The notes: generated by a model not told the origin, from the sequence alone. A DNA stretch of 12,338 nt from an uncultured Clostridium sp. (GCA_937902905.1 CALELW010000086.1:1-12338); one strand, 5' to 3'; numbered from the stretch's first letter, positions 1 through 7,624 are shown. Numbers and translations are program-made.

Positions 1-1351
1 GCATTTCCAAGCGGTCGGTTGCTTCATCCAGTGTTGACAGATTTGAAATCAAATCCGATATATCACAGATTCCACTGTAAGAATTAACAAATAAACGATA
101 GGCTTTGTACGCCTGTTCATAACGCTTGGTAAAATCTTCGAACTCTTCATCCGATGCTGCCGTACCAATGTCTGCAATCTGTTTTTTTACGTCCTCACAG
201 TTTGTATTTAACAATACAGCATTGTTCATCTTTTTCACCAGTTCCGGTGCCACCAAATCCTGCTCATCCGCAGTAAGTTCCTGATTGTAATAGCGGTAAG
301 CACGAAGTGCTGCGGTAAGTTCTGTCTTATTCTTCGGTGTTTCTGAGGTCAATGCAATCATTTCCTCAAAGGTCTCAATATTGCGGTACTGAGTCAGCAC
401 ATACTGAATCGCTTCTCCGCGGTAATAGTCGTAAACCGAAAGTGAAAAATCACTGGCTGCACCAGCATTTACTGCTTCCTGCAATACATCAAGCTTTTCT
501 TTTACGGTATCGTCAAGCACATCATAGACACCTAAATCATCATACGCCTGCTCAACGTCTGCGATAATTTTTGCTTTTTCATATTTCTCGTAATTTTCAA
601 ACAAGGAATTTTTCATTGCTTTGATTAAACAGTCTGCATATTTTGTATAACGGCGAAGTTCCGCAAATTTACTTTCATACAATCCATACGCTGTTTTGGC
701 AGACTGAACATCTTCCAGAAATAAGGTATAATCACCGGCAGAAGCATCTGCCGTTAACATTTCAATTCGTAAAAATGCACGGTCAGCACTGTCTACCAGT
801 TCTAAAAGTTCGCGAATCTGATTCAGTGCATTCACATCATCCGCATCCACTGCCGCTTTTATGTGGGCAGAAGCATTTGCATAACTCTCACTTGCCGTCT
901 TATAATTTTCTCTTGTTAAAGGTCTTGCTAACATGGCGTCCACCGCTGTATGAATCGGTGCTGCCAATTCCTCTAATGCTGCATTCTGTGCATCGGCATA
1001 ATCCTGATAGAATTTCTGCACGGACTGATAACGGGTAACGGTTTCTGTTGTTGTCTCATCCTCGCCCGGTACTTCTGATGTCGTCTTTGTGGCAACATAG
1101 GCATCCAATGTATCAATCTCAGATGTGCTAAGCCCCGTTTGAAGTAATTTCCCTAATTTATCCACTTCATCTGCCAGTTCTTCCGAAAATGTATAATCTT
1201 CCGGTGCAGGTGCAGCAGTCAATACAGTATCAATACAAAGTTTTGCCTGCTCAAGTGCCGAAACTTCTTCTGCCGAAACCGGCATCACCGGCAGAATGCT
1301 TATCATCATCAATAGTGCACTCCATAAAGCAATCCATTTTTTCAATCTCAT
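1..1351 (-). CDS. Secreted helical protein of unknown function (N-terminal part, runs off left edge)
   Basis: An open frame runs without a stop from base 1351 to the window edge, about 450 residues. The N-terminus is a clear Sec signal peptide: two or three basic residues (RLKK), a hydrophobic core, then PVSA followed by EE, so signal peptidase I cleavage after about residue 27 is likely. No lipobox cysteine is present. The mature part is acidic, rich in Ala, Glu, Asp, Leu and Tyr, and looks almost wholly alpha-helical. Around residues 345-375 an 'ALRAYxxxxxELTADEQDLV' stretch resembles the three-helix surface repeats (AYxxLTxEQxxLV) of Firmicute exoproteins. Start choice is uncertain. GGAGG at 1355-1359 directly abuts ATG ATG (1354, 1351), while a TTG at 1345 has 9-base spacing and would give MKKWIALW. 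No catalytic motif is recognised. The C-terminus, and so any cell-wall anchor, is outside the window. Confidence 0.8.
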   Translation of the reverse strand, partial: MRLKKWIALWSALLMMISILPVMPVSAEEVSALEQAKLCIDTVLTAAPAPEDYTFSEELADEVDKLGKLLQTGLSTSEIDTLDAYVATKTTSEVPGEDETTTETVTRYQSVQKFYQDYADAQNAALEELAAPIHTAVDAMLARPLTRENYKTASESYANASAHIKAAVDADDVNALNQIRELLELVDSADRAFLRIEMLTADASAGDYTLFLEDVQSAKTAYGLYESKFAELRRYTKYADCLIKAMKNSLFENYEKYEKAKIIADVEQAYDDLGVYDVLDDTVKEKLDVLQEAVNAGAASDFSLSVYDYYRGEAIQYVLTQYRNIETFEEMIALTSETPKNKTELTAALRAYRYYNQELTADEQDLVAPELVKKMNNAVLLNTNCEDVKKQIADIGTAASDEEFEDFTKRYEQAYKAYRLFVNSYSGICDISDLISNLSTLDEATDRLEM

Positions 1352-1354
1352 CAT

Positions 1355-1359
1355 CCTCC
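1355..1359 (-). promoter_or_regulatory. Ribosome binding site of the secreted protein; start ambiguous
   Basis: GGAGG read on the minus strand lies 0 bases before ATG 1354, 3 bases before ATG 1351 and 9 bases before TTG 1345. Spacing favours the TTG and codon identity favours ATG 1351. Either start leaves the signal peptide intact. Confidence 0.6.
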
Positions 1360-1407
1360 ATATTCCTATGCTTTCTCAACATCTGTTATTGGATGTTACA
1401 ACAATAT

Positions 1408-1436
1408 ATTTTACCTTGTATTTGAAAAAATAGCAA
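1408..1436 (-). promoter_or_regulatory. Probable sigma-A promoter of the secreted-protein gene
   Basis: On the minus strand, TTGCTA (1436-1431) and TAAAAT (1413-1408) are separated by exactly 17 bases. This predicts a start near base 1401 and a leader of about 50 bases. The leader carries a 6-bp inverted repeat, AACATC/GATGTT (1378-1383 and 1392-1397, 8-base loop), whose role is unknown. It is too short and too GC-poor for a terminator and has no following T-run. Confidence 0.55.
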
Positions 1437-1446
1437 TAAGAAATCC

Positions 1447-1475
1447 TTTTCTTTCTATGAATTTTCTGATACAAT
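1447..1475 (+). promoter_or_regulatory. Probable extended -10 promoter of the aldolase gene
   Basis: TACAAT at 1470-1475 is preceded by TG plus one base (1467-1469), an extended -10 element. The -35 region at 1447-1452 (TTTTCT) is poor, as is usual for extended -10 promoters. Predicted transcription start is near 1482, giving a leader of about 32 bases. It is back-to-back with the minus-strand promoter at 1408-1436. Confidence 0.55.
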
Positions 1476-1497
1476 AGTCAGGAAAGAAAAAATTACA

Positions 1498-1504
1498 AAG
1501 GAGG
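1498..1504 (+). promoter_or_regulatory. Ribosome binding site deciding the aldolase start
   Basis: AAGGAGG ends 9 bases before ATG 1514 and only 3 bases before an in-frame TTG at 1508. The ATG is preferred. Confidence 0.8.
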
Positions 1505-1513
1505 TACTTGAAA

Positions 1514-2491
1514 ATGTCAAAGAAAAGAGGTTCTTTGCTTTCTTACCGCCCGGACATCAAAGTGGTAGATGCTACTCTTCGGGATGGAGGACTTGTAAAT
1601 GATTTCCGTTTTACGGAAGATTTTGTACGTGATTTATACGCTGCGAATGTTGCAGCTGGCATAGATTATATGGAATTTGGCTATAAAGCATCCAAAGATA
1701 TTTTTGACCCGAAAGATTTCGGACCATGGAAATTCTGTGAAGAAGCTGACCTTCGCAACATCGTTGGAGACAACGATACGGATATGAAAATTGCTGTTAT
1801 GGCAGACGTTGGCCGATGCAATTACAAACGTGACATTATCCCACGCGAGGAAAGTGTTATCGATTTGGTTCGTATTGCCACTTACATCAATACCATTCCG
1901 GCAGCTCTTGATATGATAAGACACTGCAAAAACATGGGCTATGAAACAACGATTAACATTATGGCGATTTCTAACGCAAAAGAATCGGAAATCACAGAAG
2001 CACTGCAGCTGATTGGAGAAAGCGAAGTTGATGGTATTTACTTAGTAGACAGTTACGGCTCTCTCTATATGGAGCAGATTGATGATTTGGCTGACCAGTA
2101 TTTAGAAATGGCTGAAAGCTATGGCAAATTCACCGGTATTCATGCGCATAACAACCAGCAGTTAGCCTTTGCCAACACAATCGCCGCTCTTACCAGAGGT
2201 GTCAGCTACTTAGATGCTACCGTAAATGGTATGGGCCGTGGTGCCGGAAACTGCGCCAGCGAGCAGTTGTTAGGATTTTTGAAAAATCCGAAATACGATA
2301 TTATTCCACTTCTTAAGTTTTTGGAAAAACATATCGTACCCTTAAAAGAATCCGGTGTTGTCTGGGGTTATAACATTCCCTATCTTCTGACCGGTCAGAT
2401 GAACCGTCACCCACGTTCCGCAATTGCGGCAACAAAGGAAAAACGCACCGACTTTCTTAACTTTTACTTAGAGTTAGGGGACAAAGACTGA
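1514..2491 (+). CDS. HMGL-like (DRE-TIM) aldolase, related to 4-hydroxy-2-oxovalerate aldolase
   Basis: A 325-residue cytoplasmic protein of the DRE-TIM metallolyase superfamily, which makes or breaks C-C bonds next to a keto acid using a divalent metal. The signature DATLRDGG spans residues 19-26, with R23 and D24 as the expected catalytic/metal residues. HAHNN at 210-214 supplies the two metal-binding histidines, and NGMGRGAGN at 238-246 is the conserved glycine-rich loop. Length suits a bare TIM barrel with a short helical tail. It appears to lack the C-terminal domain that couples DmpG-type aldolases to acetaldehyde dehydrogenase, and no dehydrogenase gene is nearby. The gene stands alone, with its own promoter and terminator. 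Family membership is secure. The substrate is unknown: candidates are a 4-hydroxy-2-oxoacid or another aldol/Claisen partner. Confidence 0.88.
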   Translation: MSKKRGSLLSYRPDIKVVDATLRDGGLVNDFRFTEDFVRDLYAANVAAGIDYMEFGYKASKDIFDPKDFGPWKFCEEADLRNIVGDNDTDMKIAVMADVGRCNYKRDIIPREESVIDLVRIATYINTIPAALDMIRHCKNMGYETTINIMAISNAKESEITEALQLIGESEVDGIYLVDSYGSLYMEQIDDLADQYLEMAESYGKFTGIHAHNNQQLAFANTIAALTRGVSYLDATVNGMGRGAGNCASEQLLGFLKNPKYDIIPLLKFLEKHIVPLKESGVVWGYNIPYLLTGQMNRHPRSAIAATKEKRTDFLNFYLELGDKD

Positions 2492-2502
2492 TATCTGATT
2501 TC

Positions 2503-2538
2503 AAAAAGAGGCATATCCTTTGATATGCCCCTTTTTTT
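2503..2538. terminator. Bidirectional intrinsic terminator between converging genes
   Basis: GGCATATC (2510-2517) pairs with GATATGCC (2522-2529) across a 4-base loop. One A/C mismatch follows, then further pairing of the A-run at 2503-2507 with the T-run at 2532-2538. T-tracts are present in both reading directions, so it can end both the plus-strand aldolase transcript and the minus-strand cysS-lipoprotein transcript. Confidence 0.88.
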
Positions 2539-2544
2539 AACTTC

Positions 2545-2898
2545 TTACTTTGCTATGTGCGCCTCGACATTTTTCTTTGTCTGCTGCAAATTTGTTTCTA
2601 AGCGCTTTAACTCTGCGATGGCTTGTTTTGCATCCTCTTCTGTCGTATCCTCAATCTTTTCGTCTACCTTTTTGGACATCGACGTAAGTTTATCTTTCAT
2701 CTTTGCAAAATCAGCATCTGCCTCGATGTGATTTTTCTGAATCATCGTCTCAATTTCCTTGTATAACGATAACACCTGACTTTTCTTTGTCTGCACTTCT
2801 TTTTTGGTCTCCTCCGTAACAGAATCTGACTGACATCCCGTCACACTCACAACCATAAGCATAAGACACAAGAAAAGACTCACTAATTTTCTTTTCAT
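2545..2898 (-). CDS. Small helical lipoprotein, function unknown
   Basis: The 117-residue product begins MKRKL and has a hydrophobic segment ending VTGC, a lipobox with the lipidated cysteine at residue 22. It should therefore be anchored to the outer face of the cytoplasmic membrane. The mature ~95 residues are highly charged (Lys/Glu/Asp) with heptad-like spacing of Leu, Ile, Met and Val, suggesting a helical hairpin or coiled coil. No enzyme motif is visible. An upstream in-frame ATG at 2907 has no spacing from the AGGAAAGG element at 2908-2915, whereas ATG 2898 is 9 bases away, so the shorter start is preferred. It begins 18 bases after the cysS stop and shares the bidirectional terminator, so it is probably co-transcribed with cysS. 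No functional link to Cys-tRNA synthesis is implied. Confidence 0.82.
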   Translation of the reverse strand: MKRKLVSLFLCLMLMVVSVTGCQSDSVTEETKKEVQTKKSQVLSLYKEIETMIQKNHIEADADFAKMKDKLTSMSKKVDEKIEDTTEEDAKQAIAELKRLETNLQQTKKNVEAHIAK

Positions 2899-2907
2899 GC
2901 CATCCAT

Positions 2908-2915
2908 CCTTTCCT
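2908..2915 (-). promoter_or_regulatory. Ribosome binding site deciding the lipoprotein start
   Basis: AGGAAAGG on the minus strand lies directly against ATG 2907 and 9 bases before ATG 2898. This selects the MKRKL start and removes three N-terminal residues from the longest frame. Confidence 0.6.
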
Positions 2916-2916
2916 A

Positions 2917-4335
2917 TCACTGCTTTTCCCAGAAAGTACCCTCTCTGGTATCTTTTAACACAATTCCTTTTGCCAGCAATTCCTCGCGGATTGCATCGGC
3001 TTTTGCGAAATCTTTTGCTTTTTTTGCTTCTTTTCTCTCTTCTATTTTTTTCTCTACATAAGAAGCCAGTTCATCGTCCACATCTGCGCCCTTTTCTTCC
3101 CATGCTTTCTCAAGCTGCAAAGAAAGAACTTCATCCATGCTCTGCACTAGTACACGTTTCGTAGCATCGGAAAGATCTGCCTTTAACATATCATACAAAA
3201 CGGTAATCGCAGAACTGGTGTTAATATCATGGGAAAGTGCCTCTGCAAATTTCATCTTCCATTCTTCGCACGCAGCCGTATCCACTTCTCCATCCGTCGA
3301 CAGATTGGCAATTCTCTTTACTAACTTATCATACGCACTTACTACATTATCCAGTGCATCCCACGAAAACTCAAGCGGTTTGCGGTAATGTGACTGTAGA
3401 CAGAAGAAACGGTATGCCATTGGATTGTATCCTTTTTCCTCTAATAGAGAAACCGTCAAAAATTCCCCCTTTGACTTACTCATTTTTCCATTCTTCGTAT
3501 TTAAATGATTGACATGGAACCAGTAATTACACCACTTATGACCGATGTAAGCCTCACTCTGAGCAATCTCATTTGTATGGTGAGGGAAAATGTTATCGAC
3601 ACCGCCACAGTGAATATCCATATATTCTCCCAAATGTTTCATACTGATGCAGGAACACTCGATATGCCATCCCGGATAGCCAACGCCCCAAGGACTGTCC
3701 CACTTCAATTCCTGATTATCAAACTTTGATTTGGTAAACCAGAGAACAAAGTCTGTCTTATTTCTCTTATTTGTATCTTCTTCAACATCCTCGCGGACAC
3801 CAACCTGCAAATCCTCTTCATTCTGAGACGATAAAACATAATAATTATCCAGTTTTGAGGTATCAAAATACACATTCTCTCCAGCAATATAAGCATATCC
3901 TTTTTCCAAGAGAACCTCAATCATATGAATAAATTCCGGAATACAGTTTGTCGCAGGTTCTACAACATCCGGACGTTTGATGCTTAATTTTTCACAATCC
4001 GCCATAAATGCATCCGTATAAAAGCGGGCAATATCCATAACCGTCTTATGCTCTCTTTTTGCTCCCTTTAACATCTTGTCTTCTCCGGTATCGCCGTCAC
4101 TTGTCAGGTGTCCGACATCCGTAATATTCATGACACGTTTTACATCGTAGCCAACATAACGCAGATATTTTTCAAGTACATCCTCCATAATGTAACTGCG
4201 AAGATTTCCAATGTGTGCAAAATGGTACACCGTCGGTCCACAGGTATACATCGCAACTTTTCCTTCTTCGTTTGGCACAAACTCATCCACTGACTTTGTC
4301 AAAGTATTATATAAATACGTTTTGATATCCATCAT
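2917..4335 (-). CDS. cysS: Cysteinyl-tRNA synthetase
   Basis: A 472-residue class Ia aminoacyl-tRNA synthetase that charges tRNA-Cys in the cytoplasm. TCGPTVY at about 31-37 and the HIGH-type motif HIGN at 41-44 form the ATP site, with KMSKSKG at 284-290. The zinc ligands expected from the E. coli enzyme are all present: C32, C227 (in HIECSC), H252 and E256 (in FPHHTNE). The C-terminal 120 residues are helical and charged, as in the family's anticodon-binding region. Length is normal. Two ATG codons are adjacent (4335 and 4332). The ribosome binding site is weak, only a purine-rich AGAGAGACAAAGA stretch. Its promoter lies within the preceding operon's terminator. The leader is only about 33 bases, so no T-box riboswitch is possible from this promoter, although T-boxes often control such genes in Firmicutes. 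Confidence 0.98.
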   Translation of the reverse strand: MMDIKTYLYNTLTKSVDEFVPNEEGKVAMYTCGPTVYHFAHIGNLRSYIMEDVLEKYLRYVGYDVKRVMNITDVGHLTSDGDTGEDKMLKGAKREHKTVMDIARFYTDAFMADCEKLSIKRPDVVEPATNCIPEFIHMIEVLLEKGYAYIAGENVYFDTSKLDNYYVLSSQNEEDLQVGVREDVEEDTNKRNKTDFVLWFTKSKFDNQELKWDSPWGVGYPGWHIECSCISMKHLGEYMDIHCGGVDNIFPHHTNEIAQSEAYIGHKWCNYWFHVNHLNTKNGKMSKSKGEFLTVSLLEEKGYNPMAYRFFCLQSHYRKPLEFSWDALDNVVSAYDKLVKRIANLSTDGEVDTAACEEWKMKFAEALSHDINTSSAITVLYDMLKADLSDATKRVLVQSMDEVLSLQLEKAWEEKGADVDDELASYVEKKIEERKEAKKAKDFAKADAIREELLAKGIVLKDTREGTFWEKQ

Positions 4336-4374
4336 TTTTCTTTGTCTCTCTTTCTAACTTTTTGCTTTTCTTCC

Positions 4375-4403
4375 ATTATAAAAAGCACCTGAATATTTTT
4401 CAA
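4375..4403 (-). promoter_or_regulatory. cysS promoter embedded in a terminator hairpin
   Basis: On the minus strand TTGAAA (4403-4398), a 17-base spacer (4397-4381) and a perfect TATAAT (4380-4375) form a near-consensus sigma-A promoter. Transcription should start near base 4368. The -35 lies in one arm of the terminator hairpin at 4379-4413, and the -10 begins in its T-run. Confidence 0.8.
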
Positions 4404-4413
4404 GTGCTTTTTA
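4379..4413 (-). terminator. Intrinsic terminator of the ABC/DUF4340 operon
   Basis: The arms 4413-4399 and 4393-4379 pair over about 15 positions with one mismatch (4389/4403) and a 5-base loop. Five Ts follow the GC part (AAGCAC/GTGCTT) on the minus strand. It lies just after the DUF4340 stop codon at 4423. The U-run is short and interrupted by ATAAT, so some readthrough into cysS is plausible. Confidence 0.82.
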
Positions 4414-4422
4414 CGAATCTTA

Positions 4423-6063
4423 TCATTTTGCCAGTTTTTCAATGCCTTTAAACTTTTTAATGATGTCGTCTACCGACAATTTATCGACAAGGAAATAATC
4501 CATGCCGTTTTTCTCTACCCGGTAGAAGTTAATTCCGTCATAAGGCAGATAACGAACGGTTACATCACGGTTATTCTCGTGGTACACAATCGTGAGAACC
4601 GGCTTATTGCTCTTTGGCTTTACTTTATTATCCGCTTTTCCGGAATACTCAAGCAGATAAGCAAGTGAATACGGTGATAAGAAGTCTCTCTCATCATCAT
4701 CTGAAATCTTCTTGCCATTTAACGTCCAGATGTTCTTCACACTGCTGTCCGTTGCATTATTAACCGCAGTTCCACTTTCGGTTGCCGTAGCAGTCGGTGT
4801 TGCCGTTGTCTTTGAAGTATCCTTCTTCACAGTTTTACGCGTTACGGAAAGTGTTGTATTGCCATATGTGACATCATATCCTTTTATGCTTGTCGCAAGC
4901 ACGGAATACACACAGTGGTCCATATTGGTATAAGCATCGAGTTTTGTAATTTTTTCAATTGTATCCGAACTCATCGTATACACATTCCGGCTTCCTTTTT
5001 CACAGACGTAATAAGAGTCTTTTGTCTTTTTGCCAATCAAAAGATTTAACGTCTTATACATTCTTTTGTTCTCCGGAATGATATAGGAAGTATCCGAAGA
5101 GGATGAGGACGAAGACGAACCGGACACCATAGCATTTGGTGTTGCTGTGGCCGTCGGTGTATAACCATCCTTTGGCTGGTAGAAATCTACCGTAATCGCT
5201 GAAGTTGGCGAATCCAATCCGTATTTCTTAAGGTTCTTGCAGTCATACTCTACCATTTCCTCATATTTCAGAACAGTAAAGTAACCAAGTACCGAACTCC
5301 ACTCCGACTGACTGGTTGCCAGCGGTTTCGCATACGGTGCCGTAATATTCCAGTTAGAATAAAAATCGACTTTTTCTGCATCCGTCACCTTTTTCGCTGC
5401 AAAATCATTGCCTTTTTTATTCTTCACAGAAAATGCGGTCAGATAATCGTCATCAATTTCAGGCAGTGTATCCATCTTGATGAAATTAATCTCATCTACG
5501 TTAAATGCCTTAATCATCGCAGCATTCAAGCAGTAAATTTCATCGCGTCCGGAGCATTTTGCATAGTAGCCCATATCCGATTTTGGCACTTCACTTCCAA
5601 TCTGATACTGATAGGAAGCACCGTCTTTTGTCTCAATCGCAATTGTAAATGCCGGCGTTTTCAAGCCATAGTCAGAAAGATTTCCGGATTCGGCTGAAAA
5701 CTTCTGTGTTGCTTTGACAGGATTTACATTTTTTACCATGGAAGATATCGTCTCATCCGATACCGGAGCACTTTCTTTTCCGTCAATCTTCCATGTACCC
5801 TTTTTCTTCTGGGAAAGTTTCCACGCCTGTTTTCCTTTTTTTGTCAATGTAATCGAAGAAATGTTATCAGACGTAATGGTATCTAACGTAATTTTTGCAT
5901 TGTCCGAACTAGAATCCGTTGAACCGGATTCACTTGTCGAACTATTATCTGTATCTTTATCTGATGATTTACCGCGTGGAATCACAAAATAAAGGACTAA
6001 GCAAATAATCAGCACCACCACAAGGGCAATCATCGTAATGGCATTCTTTTTCTTACTTGACAT
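4423..6063 (-). CDS. DUF4340 membrane-anchored protein of the ABC cluster
   Basis: A 546-residue protein with a short basic N-terminus (MSSKKK), one membrane helix at about residues 9-28, and the rest predicted outside the membrane. A Ser/Asp-rich linker (about 32-53) follows the helix. The beta-rich body (ITLTKKGKQAWKL..., DYGL, IGSEVPKSDMGYYAK) matches the DUF4340 family, which often lies beside GldG-type proteins. Two low-complexity linkers interrupt it: TPTATATPNAM plus an eight-Ser tract at about 298-322, and a second TPTATAT-containing stretch at about 415-435. The start is ATG 6063, whose A is the last base of the GldG-family stop codon (TAATG), with AAGGAGG upstream. This indicates translational coupling. 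A longer in-frame start at 6102 would lie inside the upstream gene and is rejected. The biochemical role is unknown. Confidence 0.87.
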   Translation of the reverse strand: MSSKKKNAITMIALVVVLIICLVLYFVIPRGKSSDKDTDNSSTSESGSTDSSSDNAKITLDTITSDNISSITLTKKGKQAWKLSQKKKGTWKIDGKESAPVSDETISSMVKNVNPVKATQKFSAESGNLSDYGLKTPAFTIAIETKDGASYQYQIGSEVPKSDMGYYAKCSGRDEIYCLNAAMIKAFNVDEINFIKMDTLPEIDDDYLTAFSVKNKKGNDFAAKKVTDAEKVDFYSNWNITAPYAKPLATSQSEWSSVLGYFTVLKYEEMVEYDCKNLKKYGLDSPTSAITVDFYQPKDGYTPTATATPNAMVSGSSSSSSSSDTSYIIPENKRMYKTLNLLIGKKTKDSYYVCEKGSRNVYTMSSDTIEKITKLDAYTNMDHCVYSVLATSIKGYDVTYGNTTLSVTRKTVKKDTSKTTATPTATATESGTAVNNATDSSVKNIWTLNGKKISDDDERDFLSPYSLAYLLEYSGKADNKVKPKSNKPVLTIVYHENNRDVTVRYLPYDGINFYRVEKNGMDYFLVDKLSVDDIIKKFKGIEKLAK

Positions 6064-7601
6064 TATTTTTTCCTCCTTCGGTTCCAAATCAGGAATCCGC
6101 AAAGCAGCAGGGCAAGTGGAAGAACCACAACAAGTAATGCTGTCCAGAAGGTAATGTCACCGGAGTTTAACTGTACCGTCTCTTCTAAGAGGGAGCGGTC
6201 CGGAATATTTAATACCTTAATCTCATCTCCGCCATCGCCGACAAGCCACTTCAAAGCGTTCACTAAAATCGCACGGTTATTGTACTGCTCTGCCATCTGT
6301 GTACCGATAATACTTGTTGTTGAGCCATAACTGCTGTTTGGCACATCCATAAAGGCTACGGAACCAATTGCAAAAATCTTCGTTGCATGACCTTCACCCT
6401 TTGTATTTTCCGCATATTTATCTTCTGCGGTCATCGCTACACTGAAAGGTCCCGCCTGATCACTGTCTTTTTTCTCCAAATCCTGCGTATCTTCTTTATC
6501 ATTAATTTTGCATGCATAGGATTTATCCGATGTCGTCAAAACTGATTGAACGGTCAACGTGCTTCGCACTTTCTTATCTGCCGTCATTCCTTTACTGTAC
6601 CAGGAAAGAACGTCTTTCGTGCTCAAATCTGATGTCAAATCACTGTCTTTACTTACCTGCGGTGTCAAAAGCATATAGGCACCGCTTCCATAGGAAGCAA
6701 AGTAATTATCCGGGTCAAGAACATAACCGGACTGAACATTAATGCCGTAATCTTTTAACAGCTTATTGTAGTACGGTGTATCCACTGTATAATTCAGCAA
6801 AAAGATTGCCTTTCCACCATTTTTCAAGTAGGTGCTCAGATACTTGTACTCGTTTGCTGTGATGTCGGCAGCAGGACTGTACAAAATAAGTAAACTGCAG
6901 TCATCCGGCACTTTTGTGTTTTTCGTCAAATCAAAGTCTTCCTTCTCCAATCCGTTTTTCGAGAGAAGTTCTGTAAAGTCATCGTTTAAGGACTGCATGC
7001 TGTGGCCGCCACCCACATAAACTTTCTTTGTATTTTTTAATGTTACTTTCTGAATTGCCGACGTAACCGCTGACTCTAACTTCAAGGATTTTGGAACCTG
7101 CTCCATAGAACCGGAAGAAGTGTCATACGTCATTTCAATCATATCATTCTGGAATGACAAATACTGTGATTTTCCGTTTTTGTTATTTACCACAATCATG
7201 TCATTATCCTGCACACTCTCGCTTGTGTACTTTTTCGCAAAGTTCGGATAAAGAACCGGGTTCTTCTTCTCGACCTTTACCGGTCCTAAACCATCATAAA
7301 GTTTAATGATATTCTCAACATTAATCGTCTTTGTATAAGTACTCGTCTGTGCCTCATGTCCATCTTCCACTAAATAGTAGATGGTAATGTCATCCTTTAA
7401 TCCTTTGACATACGAAATCGTATCGGATGACAGGGAATACAGATAATCCGAGTTCATATCTTTTGACCAGTTCATTCTGGCAATTACAACATTAACAAGC
7501 ACAACTACGGCAAGCACAATTACCATGGTAATTGTCTGAAAACTTCCCATCTTAAATTTACGGCTTGCAAATTTTTTCTTTTCATTTTTATTCCTGCTCA
7601 T
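6063..7601 (-). CDS. GldG-family ABC-transporter auxiliary protein
   Basis: A 512-residue protein with membrane helices at both ends: about 23-41, and about 484-506 followed by a basic NRRRKK tail. This places a ~440-residue domain on the outer face. The region YVGGGHSMQSLNDDF...LLILYSPAADITANEYKYLSTYLKNGG resembles the GldG/IFT52-like fold (PF09822-type auxiliary domain), in which a GHG-like loop, a 'gP' strand end and 'yl..GGk' recur. In Bacteroidetes GldG works with GldA and GldF as an ABC complex needed for gliding. Here the same order (ATPase, permease, GldG-like) is kept. ATG 7601 has AAGGAGG 5 bases upstream and is preferred to a GTG at 7619. The gene starts 23 bases after the permease stop. 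The substrate is unknown. Confidence 0.87.
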   Translation of the reverse strand: MSRNKNEKKKFASRKFKMGSFQTITMVIVLAVVVLVNVVIARMNWSKDMNSDYLYSLSSDTISYVKGLKDDITIYYLVEDGHEAQTSTYTKTINVENIIKLYDGLGPVKVEKKNPVLYPNFAKKYTSESVQDNDMIVVNNKNGKSQYLSFQNDMIEMTYDTSSGSMEQVPKSLKLESAVTSAIQKVTLKNTKKVYVGGGHSMQSLNDDFTELLSKNGLEKEDFDLTKNTKVPDDCSLLILYSPAADITANEYKYLSTYLKNGGKAIFLLNYTVDTPYYNKLLKDYGINVQSGYVLDPDNYFASYGSGAYMLLTPQVSKDSDLTSDLSTKDVLSWYSKGMTADKKVRSTLTVQSVLTTSDKSYACKINDKEDTQDLEKKDSDQAGPFSVAMTAEDKYAENTKGEGHATKIFAIGSVAFMDVPNSSYGSTTSIIGTQMAEQYNNRAILVNALKWLVGDGGDEIKVLNIPDRSLLEETVQLNSGDITFWTALLVVVLPLALLLCGFLIWNRRRKK

Positions 7602-7624
7602 GATATCCTCCTTTTCCACGCATC

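Noticed and set aside
1378..1397. AACATC/GATGTT inverted repeat as a terminator or riboswitch
   Set aside because: There are only six base pairs, with no T-run and no recognisable riboswitch sequence. It is noted under the promoter entry only.
337..1425. Three plus-strand open frames (337-567, 643-1038, 1189-1425)
   Set aside because: They lie opposite the long open minus-strand secreted-protein gene, are rich in His/Pro/Ser/Leu as antisense frames often are, and have no ribosome binding site or family resemblance.
2970..4293. Several frames on both strands within cysS
   Set aside because: They are shadows of a complete, motif-verified cysS and show no start signals of their own.
4336..4422. 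T-box riboswitch upstream of cysS
   Set aside because: The interval is only 87 bases and is filled by a terminator hairpin and promoter. The predicted leader is about 33 bases, with no room for a T-box.
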